From NCBI GenBank assembly GCA_003220935.1, contig QHTT01000079.1, forward strand, positions 1,968 to 65,967: DNA of 64,000 nucleotides. Reading direction: 5' to 3'. This document shows, piece by piece, positions 44,260 through 55,605 of this stretch. The translations under genes and the position numbers were made by a program. How positions within the stretch are numbered: position 1 is the stretch's first letter; each line of letters begins with the position of its first letter. The notes under the pieces were generated by a model that saw only the letters and a program-made list of their open reading frames with translations, did not search any database and was not told where the DNA came from. The DNA comes from Gemmatimonadota bacterium. Its GTDB lineage: Bacteria; Gemmatimonadota; Gemmatimonadetes; Gemmatimonadales; GWC2-71-9.

Positions 44260-45345
44260 ATGCCGCAGCCGAATGCCGTGAAATGCCTCGTGGTGGACGA
44301 TGAGCCGCGCCTGCGACGCGTGCTGGTGCGCCTGCTCGAAGGGGAAGGGTTCACCTGTGCGGAGGCGGGCTCCGGCACCGAGGCGCTCGAGAAGATGCAC
44401 GCGGAGCCCGTGCCGCTCGTCATCTCCGACTTGCGGATGCCGCAGATGGACGGCGTCACGCTGTTGCGCGAGATCCTCGCCCGCTGGCCGGACACCGCCG
44501 TCATCGTCGTGACGGCGGTCGCCGAGGTCGAGAGCGCGGTCGCCTGCCTCCAGCTCGGAGCCCTCGACTACGTCGCCAAGCCGTTCCACCTGGACGAGGT
44601 GCGAGCGCGCGTGATGCAGGCGCTCGACAAGCGCCGTCTCATTCTCGAGAACCGGATGTACCACCACCAGCTCGAGGAGCGCGTCCAGGAGCAGGCGCAC
44701 CGCATCGAAGAGCTCTCGCTCGAGCGCCTCCAGGCCCTGGTGCATTTCCTCGAGGAGAAGGATCCCTACACGCGCGGCCATTCGGTGCGCGTGGCCAACT
44801 ACGCCTTGGGGATCGGCCGGCAGTTGCAGCTCGACCGGGAGGTGATCGATATGATCGCACTCGGCGCCGAGCTGCACGACATCGGCAAGATCGGGGTCAG
44901 CGAGGCCGTGCTCCACAAGGCCGGCAGGCTCAGCGACGCCGAGTATCGGCACATCATGGAGCACCCTGTGATCGGGGCCCGCATCCTGGCCCCGCTGTTG
45001 CGGGACGTCCCTGCGGCGCTCGCGATCGTCCGGTCGCACCACGAGCGTCTCGACGGGAAGGGGTTACCCGACGGCCTGACGGGCGACGACATCCCCCTCG
45101 AGGTGCGGGTCGTCACGGTGGCTGACTCGTTCGACGCGATGACGAGCGTCCGCCCCTACCGTCCCGCCCTCTCGGTCCAGCGGGCGATGCAGGAGCTCGA
45201 GGACATGCAGAGCGTGCAGTTCGATCCCCGGGCGGTGGCGGCGTTTCTCGACGCCTTCCCCGACCGCGCCGCGCTCCCCGTCACCGCGCCGGACGTCCGG
45301 CCGTTGCGCCTGCCCGCCCGGTCGCTCGAAGCCCCACACCGTTGA
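44260..45345 (+). CDS. Response regulator with HD-GYP-type output domain
   Basis: 361 residues. The receiver domain (about 5-125) has the acidic pair VDDEP, phospho-acceptor Asp57 (ISDLRMPQMDG) and the conserved Lys in YVAKPF. A coiled-coil linker precedes the HD domain with His206-Asp207 in ELHDIGKIGV. The signature reads HHERLDGKGLPDGL, where GLP stands in place of GYP. Such proteins hydrolyse cyclic di-GMP; the substitution may alter this. No sensor kinase is adjacent. Confidence 0.92.
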   Translation: MPQPNAVKCLVVDDEPRLRRVLVRLLEGEGFTCAEAGSGTEALEKMHAEPVPLVISDLRMPQMDGVTLLREILARWPDTAVIVVTAVAEVESAVACLQLGALDYVAKPFHLDEVRARVMQALDKRRLILENRMYHHQLEERVQEQAHRIEELSLERLQALVHFLEEKDPYTRGHSVRVANYALGIGRQLQLDREVIDMIALGAELHDIGKIGVSEAVLHKAGRLSDAEYRHIMEHPVIGARILAPLLRDVPAALAIVRSHHERLDGKGLPDGLTGDDIPLEVRVVTVADSFDAMTSVRPYRPALSVQRAMQELEDMQSVQFDPRAVAAFLDAFPDRAALPVTAPDVRPLRLPARSLEAPHR

Positions 45346-45391
45346 CGCGCGTCCGATTGACGCGTCGTCCCCGCGTTTCTACGTTGCGCCC

Positions 45392-46794
45392 ATGACCGAC
45401 ACTCTGATGGTGAGTGTATCCGGCGTACGCGGGATCGTCGGCAAGGACCTGACCGACGACGTCGTGGGCCGCTGGGCACAGGCGTTCGGCGCCTGGATCG
45501 TCGCTGCAGGGAACGGCGAGCGGCGCGGCAGCGGCGCCACCGTCGTGGTCGGGCGCGATGCGCGCACGTCCGGCCCCGCGTTCGCCCGGGCGGCGATGGC
45601 CGGGCTCGCCGCCGCGGGCTGCGACGTGATCGACGTGGGTCTCGTGCCGACGCCCACCGTGCAGCTCGCCGTGGAGCACCACCAGGCGGGCGGCGGGATC
45701 GTCATCACGGCGAGCCACAACCCGATCGAGTGGAACGCCCTCAAGTTCATCGGACCGGATGGCATTTTTCTCGACGGACCGGACGGGGCGCGGGTGCAGC
45801 AGCTGGCGGTCGAAACGACGGTCACAGGCCGGGAGAGGACGGTCAAAGGCCGGGGAAGGGGGAAGGGGGAAGCGCAAGAAATCCGGTCAGATCCCCGCGC
45901 CGTCGAGCGGCACCTCGACGCCGTGCTCGAGCTACCGGCGGTCGACGTCGACCGGATCCGGCGACGGCAGTTTAAGGTCGCGCTCGACGCCGTCCGCGGG
46001 GCCGGCGGGCCCGTGATGCGCGTGCTGCTCGAACGGCTCGGCTGCAGCGTGACGGGAATCAACCTGGAAACCGACGGCCAGTTCCCCCGGGCCCCGGAGC
46101 CGGTGCCGGAGAACTTGGGCGAGCTGTCCGCGCTGGTGCGGCGCAGTGGAGCCGACCTCGGGATCGCGGTGGACCCGGATGTGGACCGGCTGGCGATGGT
46201 GGATGAGACGGGCGCGGCGATCGGCGAGGATTACACGCTGGCGTTCGCCGTGCGAGCGGTCTTGGGGGAAGGGGGAAGGGGGAAGGGGCAAACTGTCGTG
46301 TGCAACTTGTCCACGAGTCTGGTGGTGGAGGATGCGGCGCGTGCGCTCGGCGCCGAGATCGTGCGCACGCCCGTCGGCGAGGTCCACGTCGCCCGCGCCA
46401 TCTTACGCCTTGCGGCTGTGATCGGGGGGGAAGGGAACGGCGGGGTGATGTATCCCGCGCTGCACGCCGGCCGCGACGCGCCCGTAGCCACGGCGCTGGT
46501 TTTGGAGCTGCTCGCGCGGACGCAGCAGACCGTGAGCGAGCTGGTGAAGGCGGGGCCGCGCTATACCATTGTGAAGGCGAAAACGCCCCGCGGCCCGGCG
46601 CTCGAGCCGGTGTACATGGCGCTGCGGCAGCGGTTCGCCGACGCCCAGGTGGACACTCAGGATGGGCTGCGGCTCGCCTGGCGAGACCGCTGGCTCCATG
46701 TGCGGCCGTCCAACACCGAGCCGATCGTCCGGCTGATCGCCGAAGCGCCGACGAGCGTAGCGGCTCGGCAACTGGTCGACGAGGGACGGCGTCT

Positions 46795-46810
<16 letters not shown>
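45392..46810 (+). CDS. glmM: Phosphoglucosamine mutase / phosphohexomutase
   Basis: 472 residues. The phospho-serine loop is TASHNP, the metal loop is DPDVDR, the sugar loop contains GEGNGGVMYP, and the phosphate-binding loop is RPSNTEP. Overlap with glmS by 16 bases supports the glucosamine-6-phosphate role. Two in-frame heptad repeats enlarge loops: 45817-45872 (TVTGRERTVKGRGRGKG) and 46264-46288 (GEGGRGKG). Both are unlike the family at these points. A TTG-N20-TACGTTG box precedes the start. Confidence 0.92.
45817..45872. repeat. Eight-unit heptad repeat inside glmM
   Basis: The units in exact phase are GACGGTC, ACAGGCC, GGGAGAG, GACGGTC, AAAGGCC and three GGGGAAG. Units 1-3 and 4-6 also form a 21-base higher-order repeat. 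The reading frame stays open. Confidence 0.8.
46264..46288. repeat. GGGGGAA heptad repeat inside glmM
   Basis: Three exact GGGGGAA units plus GGGG encode GEGGRGKG in a loop between the metal-loop domain and VVCNLSTS. Confidence 0.8.
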
Positions 46811-48627
<1,817 letters not shown>

Positions 48628-48629
48628 GG

Positions 48630-48733
48630 CGAACGCGGAACGCGGAAGGCGGAACGCGGAACAGCAGTGGGAGGTCCTGCTCCACGAAGGCGCCCCGTCT
48701 GTTCCGCGTTCCGCGTTCCCCGTTCCGCGTTTG
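48630..48733. repeat. Paired-arm heptad element, copy 2
   Basis: The left arm (48630-48664) has five GGAANGC-type heptads ending GGAACAG. The right arm (48699-48733) has five starting CTGTTCC and continuing with GCGTTCC-type units. The spacer is 34 bases. Arms and boundary units match copy 1 at 31329. It begins three bases after the glmS stop and ends before dtd. Confidence 0.85.
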
Positions 48734-48748
48734 GGTGGGGGCGGGGCG

Positions 48749-49210
48749 GTGAGGGTCGTGCTGCAGCGGGTCTCGCGTGCGGAAGTGCGCGTTGACCGGA
48801 GCGTAACCGGGAAAATTGGAGCGGGGTTTCTCGTCCTCGCTGGCTTTGCCCCATCCGACACCGAGGACCAGCTCGCCTGGATGGCGGACAAGGTGCTCGG
48901 TCTGCGGCTGTTCAGTGACGCCGAGGGGAAGATGAACCTGGCCCTCGCCGACGTAGGCGGGGCGCTGCTCGTGGTGTCGCAGTTCACCCTCTACGGCGAC
49001 GCGCGCAAGGGGCGGCGGCCCAGCTTCATCGACGCGGCGCCGCCCGAGGTAGCGATTCCCCTGTACGAACGGTTCGTCGCGCTCCTCAGGGAGCGGGGCG
49101 CGGGGGCGGGGGCGGGGGGCGGGACCCGCGTGGAAACCGGCGAGTTCGGTGCGATGATGGAGGTGGAGCTGGTGAATGACGGCCCCGTGACCCTCGTCCT
49201 CGAGAAGTGA
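48749..49210 (+). CDS. dtd: D-aminoacyl-tRNA deacylase
   Basis: 153 residues from the GTG at 48749. The family motifs are SQFTLYGD and NDGPVT, the latter holding the cross-subunit Gly-cisPro that selects D-amino acids. A glycine-rich insert (GAGAGAGGG) between LRERG and RVETGEF is encoded by a G-run and is not usual. The stop overlaps the maf GTG (GTGA). It recycles tRNAs mischarged with D-amino acids or glycine. Confidence 0.93.
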   Translation: MRVVLQRVSRAEVRVDRSVTGKIGAGFLVLAGFAPSDTEDQLAWMADKVLGLRLFSDAEGKMNLALADVGGALLVVSQFTLYGDARKGRRPSFIDAAPPEVAIPLYERFVALLRERGAGAGAGGGTRVETGEFGAMMEVELVNDGPVTLVLEK

Positions 49211-49782
49211 GCCTCGTCCTCGCCAGCGGGTCGCCCCGCCGGCGCCAGCTGCTCGAGATGCTGGGGCTCGAGTTCCGCATCGTCGCTCCGAACGTGGACG
49301 AGACGCGGGGGAGCTCGGAGCTGCCCGAGGAGTACGTCACTCGTCTCGCCCGTGAGAAGGCGCGGGTCGTGGCCGGGCGCGAGCGCGGCGCGGTCGTGCT
49401 CGCGGCCGACACGACGGTGGTGTTGCGCGGCGCCATCTTCGAGAAGCCGCAGACGCCGGCCCAAGCGGTCGAGATGCTGGCGCAGCTCGCAGGGCGCACC
49501 CATCAGGTGATGACGGCGGTCGCGGTCGCACGGGACGGGCGACTCGCGCATGCCGTCGACGTCACCGACGTGACGTTCCGGCCGCTGTCGGGGGATCAGA
49601 TCGCCGCGTACGTCGCGACGGGGGAGCCGATGGACAAGGCGGGCGCCTACGCGATCCAGGGGAGGGGCGCGGCGCTGGTGGAGGGGATCCGCGGCGACTT
49701 CTTCGGCGTCATGGGCCTGCCGCTCCGGCTCGCGCTCGAGCTACTCGAGCGCTTCGGGGTGTCCTACCGCTTCACCCGGTAG
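49207..49782 (+). CDS. maf: Maf-type nucleotide pyrophosphatase
   Basis: 191 residues, GTG start. The N-terminal [10 protein letters not shown] loop, VLAADTTV with the catalytic aspartate, the [13 protein letters not shown] helix and the [11 protein letters not shown] block all fit. Maf proteins cleave dTTP/UTP or modified nucleotides to monophosphates. Its end overlaps the convergent cyclase gene by 19 bases. Confidence 0.94.
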   Translation: MSLVLASGSPRRRQLLEMLGLEFRIVAPNVDETRGSSELPEEYVTRLAREKARVVAGRERGAVVLAADTTVVLRGAIFEKPQTPAQAVEMLAQLAGRTHQVMTAVAVARDGRLAHAVDVTDVTFRPLSGDQIAAYVATGEPMDKAGAYAIQGRGAALVEGIRGDFFGVMGLPLRLALELLERFGVSYRFTR

Positions 49783-51377
49783 ACCGGGATCATCTTCGAT
49801 TTGCCTTTGACGTGGATCGGCTCGAGGGGATCGACCTTCGGGGGTTGCTTCAGCTGCTGGTAGAAGGGCTCCGAGATGATGATCTCGTTGGCCCCGGCGG
49901 TGTCGCAGAGGCGCTTGGCGGTATTCACCGCATCGCCGATCACGGTATACTCGAGCCGCCGATCCGAGCCGACGTTGCCCGCGAATACTTCGCCGAAGTT
50001 GATGCCGAGCCCGATGCCGAGCTCGGGGCGACCCTGCTCCTTCCACTTCGTGTTGAGCTTCTGGAGCGCTGCCAGCTGATCGAGCGCGCAGCGCATGGCG
50101 CGGTCGGCGTCGTCCTCGTGGGCGATGGGCGCGCCCCACAACGCCATGATCGCATCGCCTATGAACTTGTCGAGCGTGCCGCCGTGCTCGAACACGATCT
50201 CCACCATCTCCGTCAAGTACGAATTGAGGAGCGTGGCGATGTCGTCCGGGCTCATCGTCTCCGACATGGGGGTGAAGCCGCGGATATCGGAGAAGAAGAT
50301 GACGACGGGGCGCTTTTGACTCGGGAGCTTACCGGCATCCTGCTGCTGAGCGATGACCGCGGCGATGTTCGGGGAGAAGTAGCGCTGGAAGTTCGACAAC
50401 ACCAGCGCCTCACGTTGCAACCGCTCGGAGCGTCGCGAGTTCTCGATCCCGACCGCCGCGAGCGAGCCGAAGGCGATCAGGAACTCGAGGTCTTCGTCGG
50501 CGAAGGAGTGGGTGGCGGTGAGGTTATCGACGTACAGGATCCCGAGCACCTGCTGGTCCGTTCCCATGAGCGGGGTACACATGGCGCTGCGCACGCTCTG
50601 GATCAGAATCGACTTGCCCTTAAAGCGCTCGTCGGCGGCGGCGTTGTCGGAGAGGATGGCGACGCGCTCCTCCACGGCCTTGCGGGCGATCGACTGCGGC
50701 ACGTGCTTCGACGCTGCGGCGGAGCCGGTCTTCCCCTTCGAGACCCGCGGTACCAGTTCCCCGGTCTTGTCCTCAAGCAGCAGGATGGACACGCGGTCCA
50801 CGTTCATGATCTGGAACGTGAAGTCCACCACTTTGTCGAGCAGGCGGTCGAGCTCCTGCTGCTTGGACAGCTCCTTGGAGATCTCGAGCAGCAGCGAGAG
50901 CTTCTTCTCGCGCCGCTCCTCGAGCGTCTGGGCTGCGACCTTGAGGTGCGATGCGCCCGACGCGCGGTCGACGACGATCGCCGGGACGCCGCCCGAGTGC
51001 GTCACCGGGAGCTGACGCACGATCGTGCCGGCGCCGGGCTTGCCGCCGAACTCGGCGGGGAGCGACGCCGACACCCGGGGGCGCGGCGCCGGCGCGGTCA
51101 CGCTCTTCACGCGGAACGCGACGTTCCCGAAGGTGATGACGTCGTTTTCGCCGGCGACGGCTTCGGTGACGCGGGCGCCATTCAGGAAGGTGCCGTTGGA
51201 GGAGCCGAGGTCCTTCACCTGCACCCCGCCGTCGGTGAGGCGGAGCTCCGCGTGCCGGCGGGAGATGGTGGGGTCGTAAATCGGGACGTCGCTGGTGACG
51301 GCCCGCCCCACGACGACGGTCCGGCCGGGCTGGAGGTCGATCGCCTGATCGCCCGTCGTGCTCAGCAGCTTAAACAC
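49764..51377 (-). CDS. FHA-GAF-adenylate/guanylate cyclase (class III)
   Basis: 537 residues. The FHA domain (about 1-95) has RTVVVGR, ISRRHAELR and SSNGTFLNG, so it should bind phosphothreonine. The GAF domain (about 165-315) ends with ATHSFADEDLEFLIAFGS. The cyclase domain has the two metal aspartates in FFSDIRGFT and KFIGDAIMALWG, and VIGDAVNTAKRL. FHA input fits signalling from the window's Ser/Thr kinases, which is an inference. It shares a convergent 3' overlap with maf. Confidence 0.93.
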   Translation of the reverse strand: MFKLLSTTGDQAIDLQPGRTVVVGRAVTSDVPIYDPTISRRHAELRLTDGGVQVKDLGSSNGTFLNGARVTEAVAGENDVITFGNVAFRVKSVTAPAPRPRVSASLPAEFGGKPGAGTIVRQLPVTHSGGVPAIVVDRASGASHLKVAAQTLEERREKKLSLLLEISKELSKQQELDRLLDKVVDFTFQIMNVDRVSILLLEDKTGELVPRVSKGKTGSAAASKHVPQSIARKAVEERVAILSDNAAADERFKGKSILIQSVRSAMCTPLMGTDQQVLGILYVDNLTATHSFADEDLEFLIAFGSLAAVGIENSRRSERLQREALVLSNFQRYFSPNIAAVIAQQQDAGKLPSQKRPVVIFFSDIRGFTPMSETMSPDDIATLLNSYLTEMVEIVFEHGGTLDKFIGDAIMALWGAPIAHEDDADRAMRCALDQLAALQKLNTKWKEQGRPELGIGLGINFGEVFAGNVGSDRRLEYTVIGDAVNTAKRLCDTAGANEIIISEPFYQQLKQPPKVDPLEPIHVKGKSKMIPVYRVKR

Positions 51378-51411
51378 AGGCCGGAATATATCGCATTTCG
51401 CGTCGCCGGCT

Positions 51412-51912
51412 TCAGCCGGGGCAGGCCGGCCCCGGCCGGATGACGAGCTCCCGGCTGCGCGCGCCCGCCACCGGTCGCGTCACCGTCACGATCCGATTCC
51501 CCGCCGCCCACCACTCCATAGGCCCTCTGTCTCCGGTGCACGCGCCCGCCGGCGCGCCGAATCGGCTCCGCGCCCACGCCGTCACGTCCGCCATGTCCCG
51601 GCGGAACGCCACCACGGTGATCGCTGCGAGCCGCCCGTCCCGCGCCGTCACGTTCACGTCGCGGCCGTCCGCGTCGGCCGCGCACATCTGCTCGTGGCCG
51701 GCCGGGTCGCCGTGCATCCCGTGCATCATGCCGCTGCAATAGAGCGAGGGCAGCGCGGCGCGCACGGAGTCGAGGGGCGCGCCGAGCGGAACGGCAGCGA
51801 GCGCGTCGAGCAAGCGTCGCGAGGCTGCGCGCCGGGCGGCGCGCGGCAGGAGCAAGGCGGCGCTCAACGCGACCACCACGCCGGCGCCCAGGAGCGCCAC
51901 GCGCCGCCTCAT
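51412..51912 (-). CDS. Hypothetical secreted or membrane-anchored protein
   Basis: 166 residues, start ATG overlapping the trpE stop (ATGA). The N-terminus has basic residues and a hydrophobic helix (ALLGAGVVVALSAALLL). The mature part has a cysteine pair region (LYCSGMMHGMHG, EQMC) rich in Met and His, which might bind metal, and a C-terminal TRPVAGARSRELVIRPG strand. I do not recognise the family. Translational coupling to trpE suggests co-expression rather than a shared role. Confidence 0.65.
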   Translation of the reverse strand: MRRRVALLGAGVVVALSAALLLPRAARRAASRRLLDALAAVPLGAPLDSVRAALPSLYCSGMMHGMHGDPAGHEQMCAADADGRDVNVTARDGRLAAITVVAFRRDMADVTAWARSRFGAPAGACTGDRGPMEWWAAGNRIVTVTRPVAGARSRELVIRPGPACPG

Positions 51913-53429
51913 GCCGCGCTCCCCCCCCCGCCTCCGCCCATCGCGCTGCGGGCGAGCGCCAGCGCCTTCAATACCGCCTGCGCCTTTGCTTCCGTCTCGG
52001 CGAATTCGCGCGCCGGATCGGAGTCGGCCACGATGCCGGCGCCCGCCTGCACCACGACGCGGTCCTTGAGGACTACGGCCGCACGGATCGCGATGGCAGT
52101 GTCCAGGTTGGTCGCGCCCCAGCCGACGTACCCCACCGCGCCCGCGTAGGGGCCGCGGCGCTCGGGCTCGAGCTCGTCGATGATCGCCATCGCGCGCACC
52201 TTCGGAGCACCCGTGACCGTACCGGCAGGGAAGCATGCCTTGAACACGTCGAGGGCATCGTAGCCGTCGCGCAGTCGCCCCCGCACCTCGCTCACGATAT
52301 GCTGCACGTGCGAGTAGCGCTCGAGGGTCAGAAGGTCGGTGACCCGCACCGTAGCGAACTGCGCCACGCGCCCTACGTCGTTGCGTCCCAGGTCGACCAG
52401 CATCAGGTGCTCGGCCCGCTCCTTCTCGTCCGCGAGCAACGCGCGGCCCAGCGCCTCGTCCTCCTGCGGCGTCCCGCCCCGCGGCCGCGTGCCGGCGATG
52501 GGGCGCACCGTCACCTCGCCGCCCTCCACGCGCACCAGCACCTCGGGGGAGCTCCCGACCAGCGCGAAATCGTCGAGCGCGAGGTAGAAGAGGTACGGGG
52601 CCGGGTTCAGCGCCCGCAGGTAACGGTACAGCAGGAAGGGGTCGACGGCGCCCGCCGCGTCCTGGCGGCGCGACAGCACCGTCTGGAAGGTGTCGCCTGC
52701 CCGGATGTACTCGAGGATGCGGGAGACGTCGCGCTCGAACGCCGCGCGAGGGTAGCGGGAGGTGGTCGGGACGGCGGGCAACGTGTCGCGCAGCGCCAGC
52801 GGCACGAGCTCGTGCCGCCCGCGCAGCCGGACGATGAGCTCGGCGAGGCGCGCCTCCGCGGCGTCGTAGAGCCGCAACCGCTCCGCCGCGGCCGCGCGAG
52901 CGGGCACCTCCACGTTGGCCACGACGATGGCGCGGCCGAACAGGTTGTCGACGATCACCAAGGTGTCGGCGATCATCATGATGGCGTCGGGCAGGTCGAG
53001 CGTGTCCGCGGGCGGCCGGGGCAGACGCTCGATCGTGCGCACCAGGTCGTACCCGAGGTAGCCGACGGCGCCGCCCGTGAAACGGGGCAGCCCGGGCACC
53101 GGGACGGCGGGCAGCGCCCGCATGCGCTGCGCGAGGTGCCCGATCGGGTCGTCGGTCTCGCCGGCGCCGCGCCAGCCGGTCTCCCGCGTCCAGCGCTCGA
53201 TGGCCCGGCCGCGACAGCGCCAGACCTCGCGCGGCTCGGTGCCCAGGAAGGTGTAGCGGGCCCAGCGCTCGCCTCCCACCAGCGACTCGAGCAGGAACGC
53301 GAACGGCGGTCGCGCCACCTTCACGAACGCCGCGAGCGGGGTGTCGGCGTCGAGCACTACTTCGCGCACCAGCGGGACCATCCCGCCGCGCTCGGATCGG
53401 GCGAGAAACGCCGACCGGGCGTCGCTCAT
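51909..53429 (-). CDS. trpE: Anthranilate synthase component I
   Basis: 506 residues from the ATG at 53429. The chorismate-binding half has PIAGTRPRGG, DEKERAEHLMLVDLGRNDVGR and the signature FPAGTVTGAPKVRAMAII. The N-terminal half carries LLESLVGGERWARYTFLG, part of the tryptophan-feedback region. The amidotransferase subunit is not adjacent. The last residues (GGGGGGSAA) come from a G-run. It diverges from a surface-antigen-like gene; 71 bases separate the starts. Confidence 0.94.
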   Translation of the reverse strand: MSDARSAFLARSERGGMVPLVREVVLDADTPLAAFVKVARPPFAFLLESLVGGERWARYTFLGTEPREVWRCRGRAIERWTRETGWRGAGETDDPIGHLAQRMRALPAVPVPGLPRFTGGAVGYLGYDLVRTIERLPRPPADTLDLPDAIMMIADTLVIVDNLFGRAIVVANVEVPARAAAAERLRLYDAAEARLAELIVRLRGRHELVPLALRDTLPAVPTTSRYPRAAFERDVSRILEYIRAGDTFQTVLSRRQDAAGAVDPFLLYRYLRALNPAPYLFYLALDDFALVGSSPEVLVRVEGGEVTVRPIAGTRPRGGTPQEDEALGRALLADEKERAEHLMLVDLGRNDVGRVAQFATVRVTDLLTLERYSHVQHIVSEVRGRLRDGYDALDVFKACFPAGTVTGAPKVRAMAIIDELEPERRGPYAGAVGYVGWGATNLDTAIAIRAAVVLKDRVVVQAGAGIVADSDPAREFAETEAKAQAVLKALALARSAMGGGGGGSAA

Positions 53430-53500
53430 CTGCAGGGGAATGGGGTAGACGGGGTATGCACCGTTGCTCGGGTCGGCAGCCCGGTGGAGATTCCGCCGCG

Positions 53501-55552
53501 ATGTGCCCACGGGTCCTCCTCCTCGCCGTCCTCCCGACGCTGCCGCTGGCCGTCCCCGCGGCGCAGACCTGGAACTCCCCCGCGGCGGTCGACCTGGCGC
53601 AGCGCGCGATCGCACGGCGCACGCGGGCCGCTGCCGACACGACGCTGCGCGACTACAAGGCCCAGGCGCACGGCTTCCTGTTCTTTCTCGGCCAGTTCGG
53701 GGAGGGCCTGGCCGATCCCCCGCGCCTGGTCAAGGCCGACCAGCTGGAGCTGGAAGTGTACTGGAAGGCCCCGGCGAGCAGCAAGCAGCGCGTCGTCGGC
53801 TGGCGCGACCGCGCCGAGCTCCCCACCGACATCAACTACCACCGCGACCACCTCGGCATCGTCCAGAACAATTTCGGCGCTGCGATCCGCCTCGGGGAGG
53901 GGGACGAGGTGCGGGACGTGCCGCACCCGCTCTCGGCCGCGGGTCCCGCCCTGTACGACTACGCGCTGGCCGACAGCACCACGATCACATTCCCCCAGCG
54001 CGAGGTGCGCGTCGTCGCGCTGCGCGTGCGGCCCAAGGACTTCGCCGCGCCGCGCATCGTGGGCACGTTGTACGTGGACGCGGCGTCCGCGGATCTGGTG
54101 CGTCTCGCGTTCAACTTCACACCGCGCGCCTACCTCGATGCGCAGCTCGAGGACGTGAGCATCGTGCTCGACAACGCGCTGTGGGAGGGCCGGTTCTGGC
54201 TGCCCTACCGCCAGGAGCTCGAGATCCGGCGGCGGGCCACCTGGCTGGACGTGCCGGCGCGGGGGATCATTCACGCGCGCTGGGACATCGGGGGGTACGT
54301 ATTCAACCTGGGGCTGGCCGCGAGCTGGTTTCAGGGGGAGGAGATCACGTTCCTTCCCAAGGCCGAGCGCGACTCGTTCCCGTGGCCGGAGCCGCTGGCC
54401 GAGGCGATTCAGACCGTCGCCGAGCCGGTGCGCCAGAGCGACCTCGAGCGGGTGCGCGCCGAGGTGGAGCAGATCGCCGGCCGCCGTGCGCTCACCGGCC
54501 TCAAAGCGCGCCGCCTCGGCGTGCGCGGCCTGTCCGACCTGGTCCGCGCGAACCGCGTCGAAGGGCTCACGCTGGGTGCAGGGTTGGTGTGGCGCGGGGG
54601 CGGCGAGCGACGCGAGCTGCGCGTCGTCGCGAGCTACGGCTTCTCCGACCGGCGCCCCAAGGGCAGCGTCGCGGCCGTCGACCGCGAGGGCCGGGGCGCG
54701 CTCGAAGCGAGCCTGTTTCGCGAAGTCCGGGATGTGGGTGACGAGCGCGTGATCGCGCCCCTGCTCAATTCGTTCGCGTCGCAGGAATTCGGCGTGGACT
54801 ACGGCGATTACTACCTTGCCGACGGCGCCCGGCTGACCTACCGTCACGGCAGCGGCGTGCGCGGGGAGTGGAGCGCCGCGCTCGGGCGCGAGACGATCCG
54901 GTCGCTCGCGGTGACCGCCGAGCCTGCGAACGGCAGCTTTCGCCCTAACCCCGCTTTGGGAGGAGGAGCAAGCGGCGTCGACCTCGCGCAGCTCGCGCTG
55001 CGACGCCGCAGCGAGGGCTTCGCAGTGCGCCGTGATTTGCACTACGAGCTCGTCGCGGAAACGGGACGCGCGGACGGCGGGACCACTTACCTGCGCGTCT
55101 CCGGCACGGGGCACCTGCTGCTCCCCGCCGGCGCAACGCGGCTGCTCGTCCGCGCCCTGGGCGGCGTGGCAACCCACGAGCTCCCAGCCCACCGCAGCTT
55201 CGTGCTCGGCGGCAGGGGGACGCTGCTGGGCGACGACTTCCGGCGCTGGGGCGGCGGCCGAATGGCGCTGGCGCACCTCGAGTGGCGCGTCCCCGTGCCC
55301 TTCATCTCCCTGCGGCTCGGCCCCTACACCCGCACACCGCGGCAGCTCACCGTCGCGCCCTACCTGGCTGCGGGATGGGCCGATCGGCCGGTGCCGGGCA
55401 CGCCGTGGGCGGCGACGCCCGGGACCCGGGTGACGCTCGGCCTTGGGCTCGAGTGGCTCGGTGTGTTCCGGTTCGAGGCCGGGCTGGGGGCGGAAAGCCG
55501 GCGTGTCGGCCTCGCGCTCGACGTGACGCGCGATTTCTGGGGCATCCTGTGA
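53501..55552 (+). CDS. Outer-membrane protein with surface-antigen (BamA-like) barrel
   Basis: 683 residues with a signal ending VPAAQ. The N-terminal half resembles carboxypeptidase/DUF5686-type proteins: PRIVGTLYVDAASADLVRLAFNF and WLPYRQELEIRRR. The C-terminal half is a beta-barrel whose FVLGGRGTLLGDDF followed by GGRMALAHLEWRVPV matches the D15/BamA pattern of the strand preceding the last hairpins. The last residues DVTRDFWGIL are atypical of an aromatic end. Function is unknown; outer-membrane transport or assembly is plausible. Confidence 0.75.
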   Translation: MCPRVLLLAVLPTLPLAVPAAQTWNSPAAVDLAQRAIARRTRAAADTTLRDYKAQAHGFLFFLGQFGEGLADPPRLVKADQLELEVYWKAPASSKQRVVGWRDRAELPTDINYHRDHLGIVQNNFGAAIRLGEGDEVRDVPHPLSAAGPALYDYALADSTTITFPQREVRVVALRVRPKDFAAPRIVGTLYVDAASADLVRLAFNFTPRAYLDAQLEDVSIVLDNALWEGRFWLPYRQELEIRRRATWLDVPARGIIHARWDIGGYVFNLGLAASWFQGEEITFLPKAERDSFPWPEPLAEAIQTVAEPVRQSDLERVRAEVEQIAGRRALTGLKARRLGVRGLSDLVRANRVEGLTLGAGLVWRGGGERRELRVVASYGFSDRRPKGSVAAVDREGRGALEASLFREVRDVGDERVIAPLLNSFASQEFGVDYGDYYLADGARLTYRHGSGVRGEWSAALGRETIRSLAVTAEPANGSFRPNPALGGGASGVDLAQLALRRRSEGFAVRRDLHYELVAETGRADGGTTYLRVSGTGHLLLPAGATRLLVRALGGVATHELPAHRSFVLGGRGTLLGDDFRRWGGGRMALAHLEWRVPVPFISLRLGPYTRTPRQLTVAPYLAAGWADRPVPGTPWAATPGTRVTLGLGLEWLGVFRFEAGLGAESRRVGLALDVTRDFWGIL

Positions 55553-55605
55553 GTGAATCGGGCTGGACGGCGCCGCGCCGCGGGCTAGCTTTGACACGTT
55601 GACCG

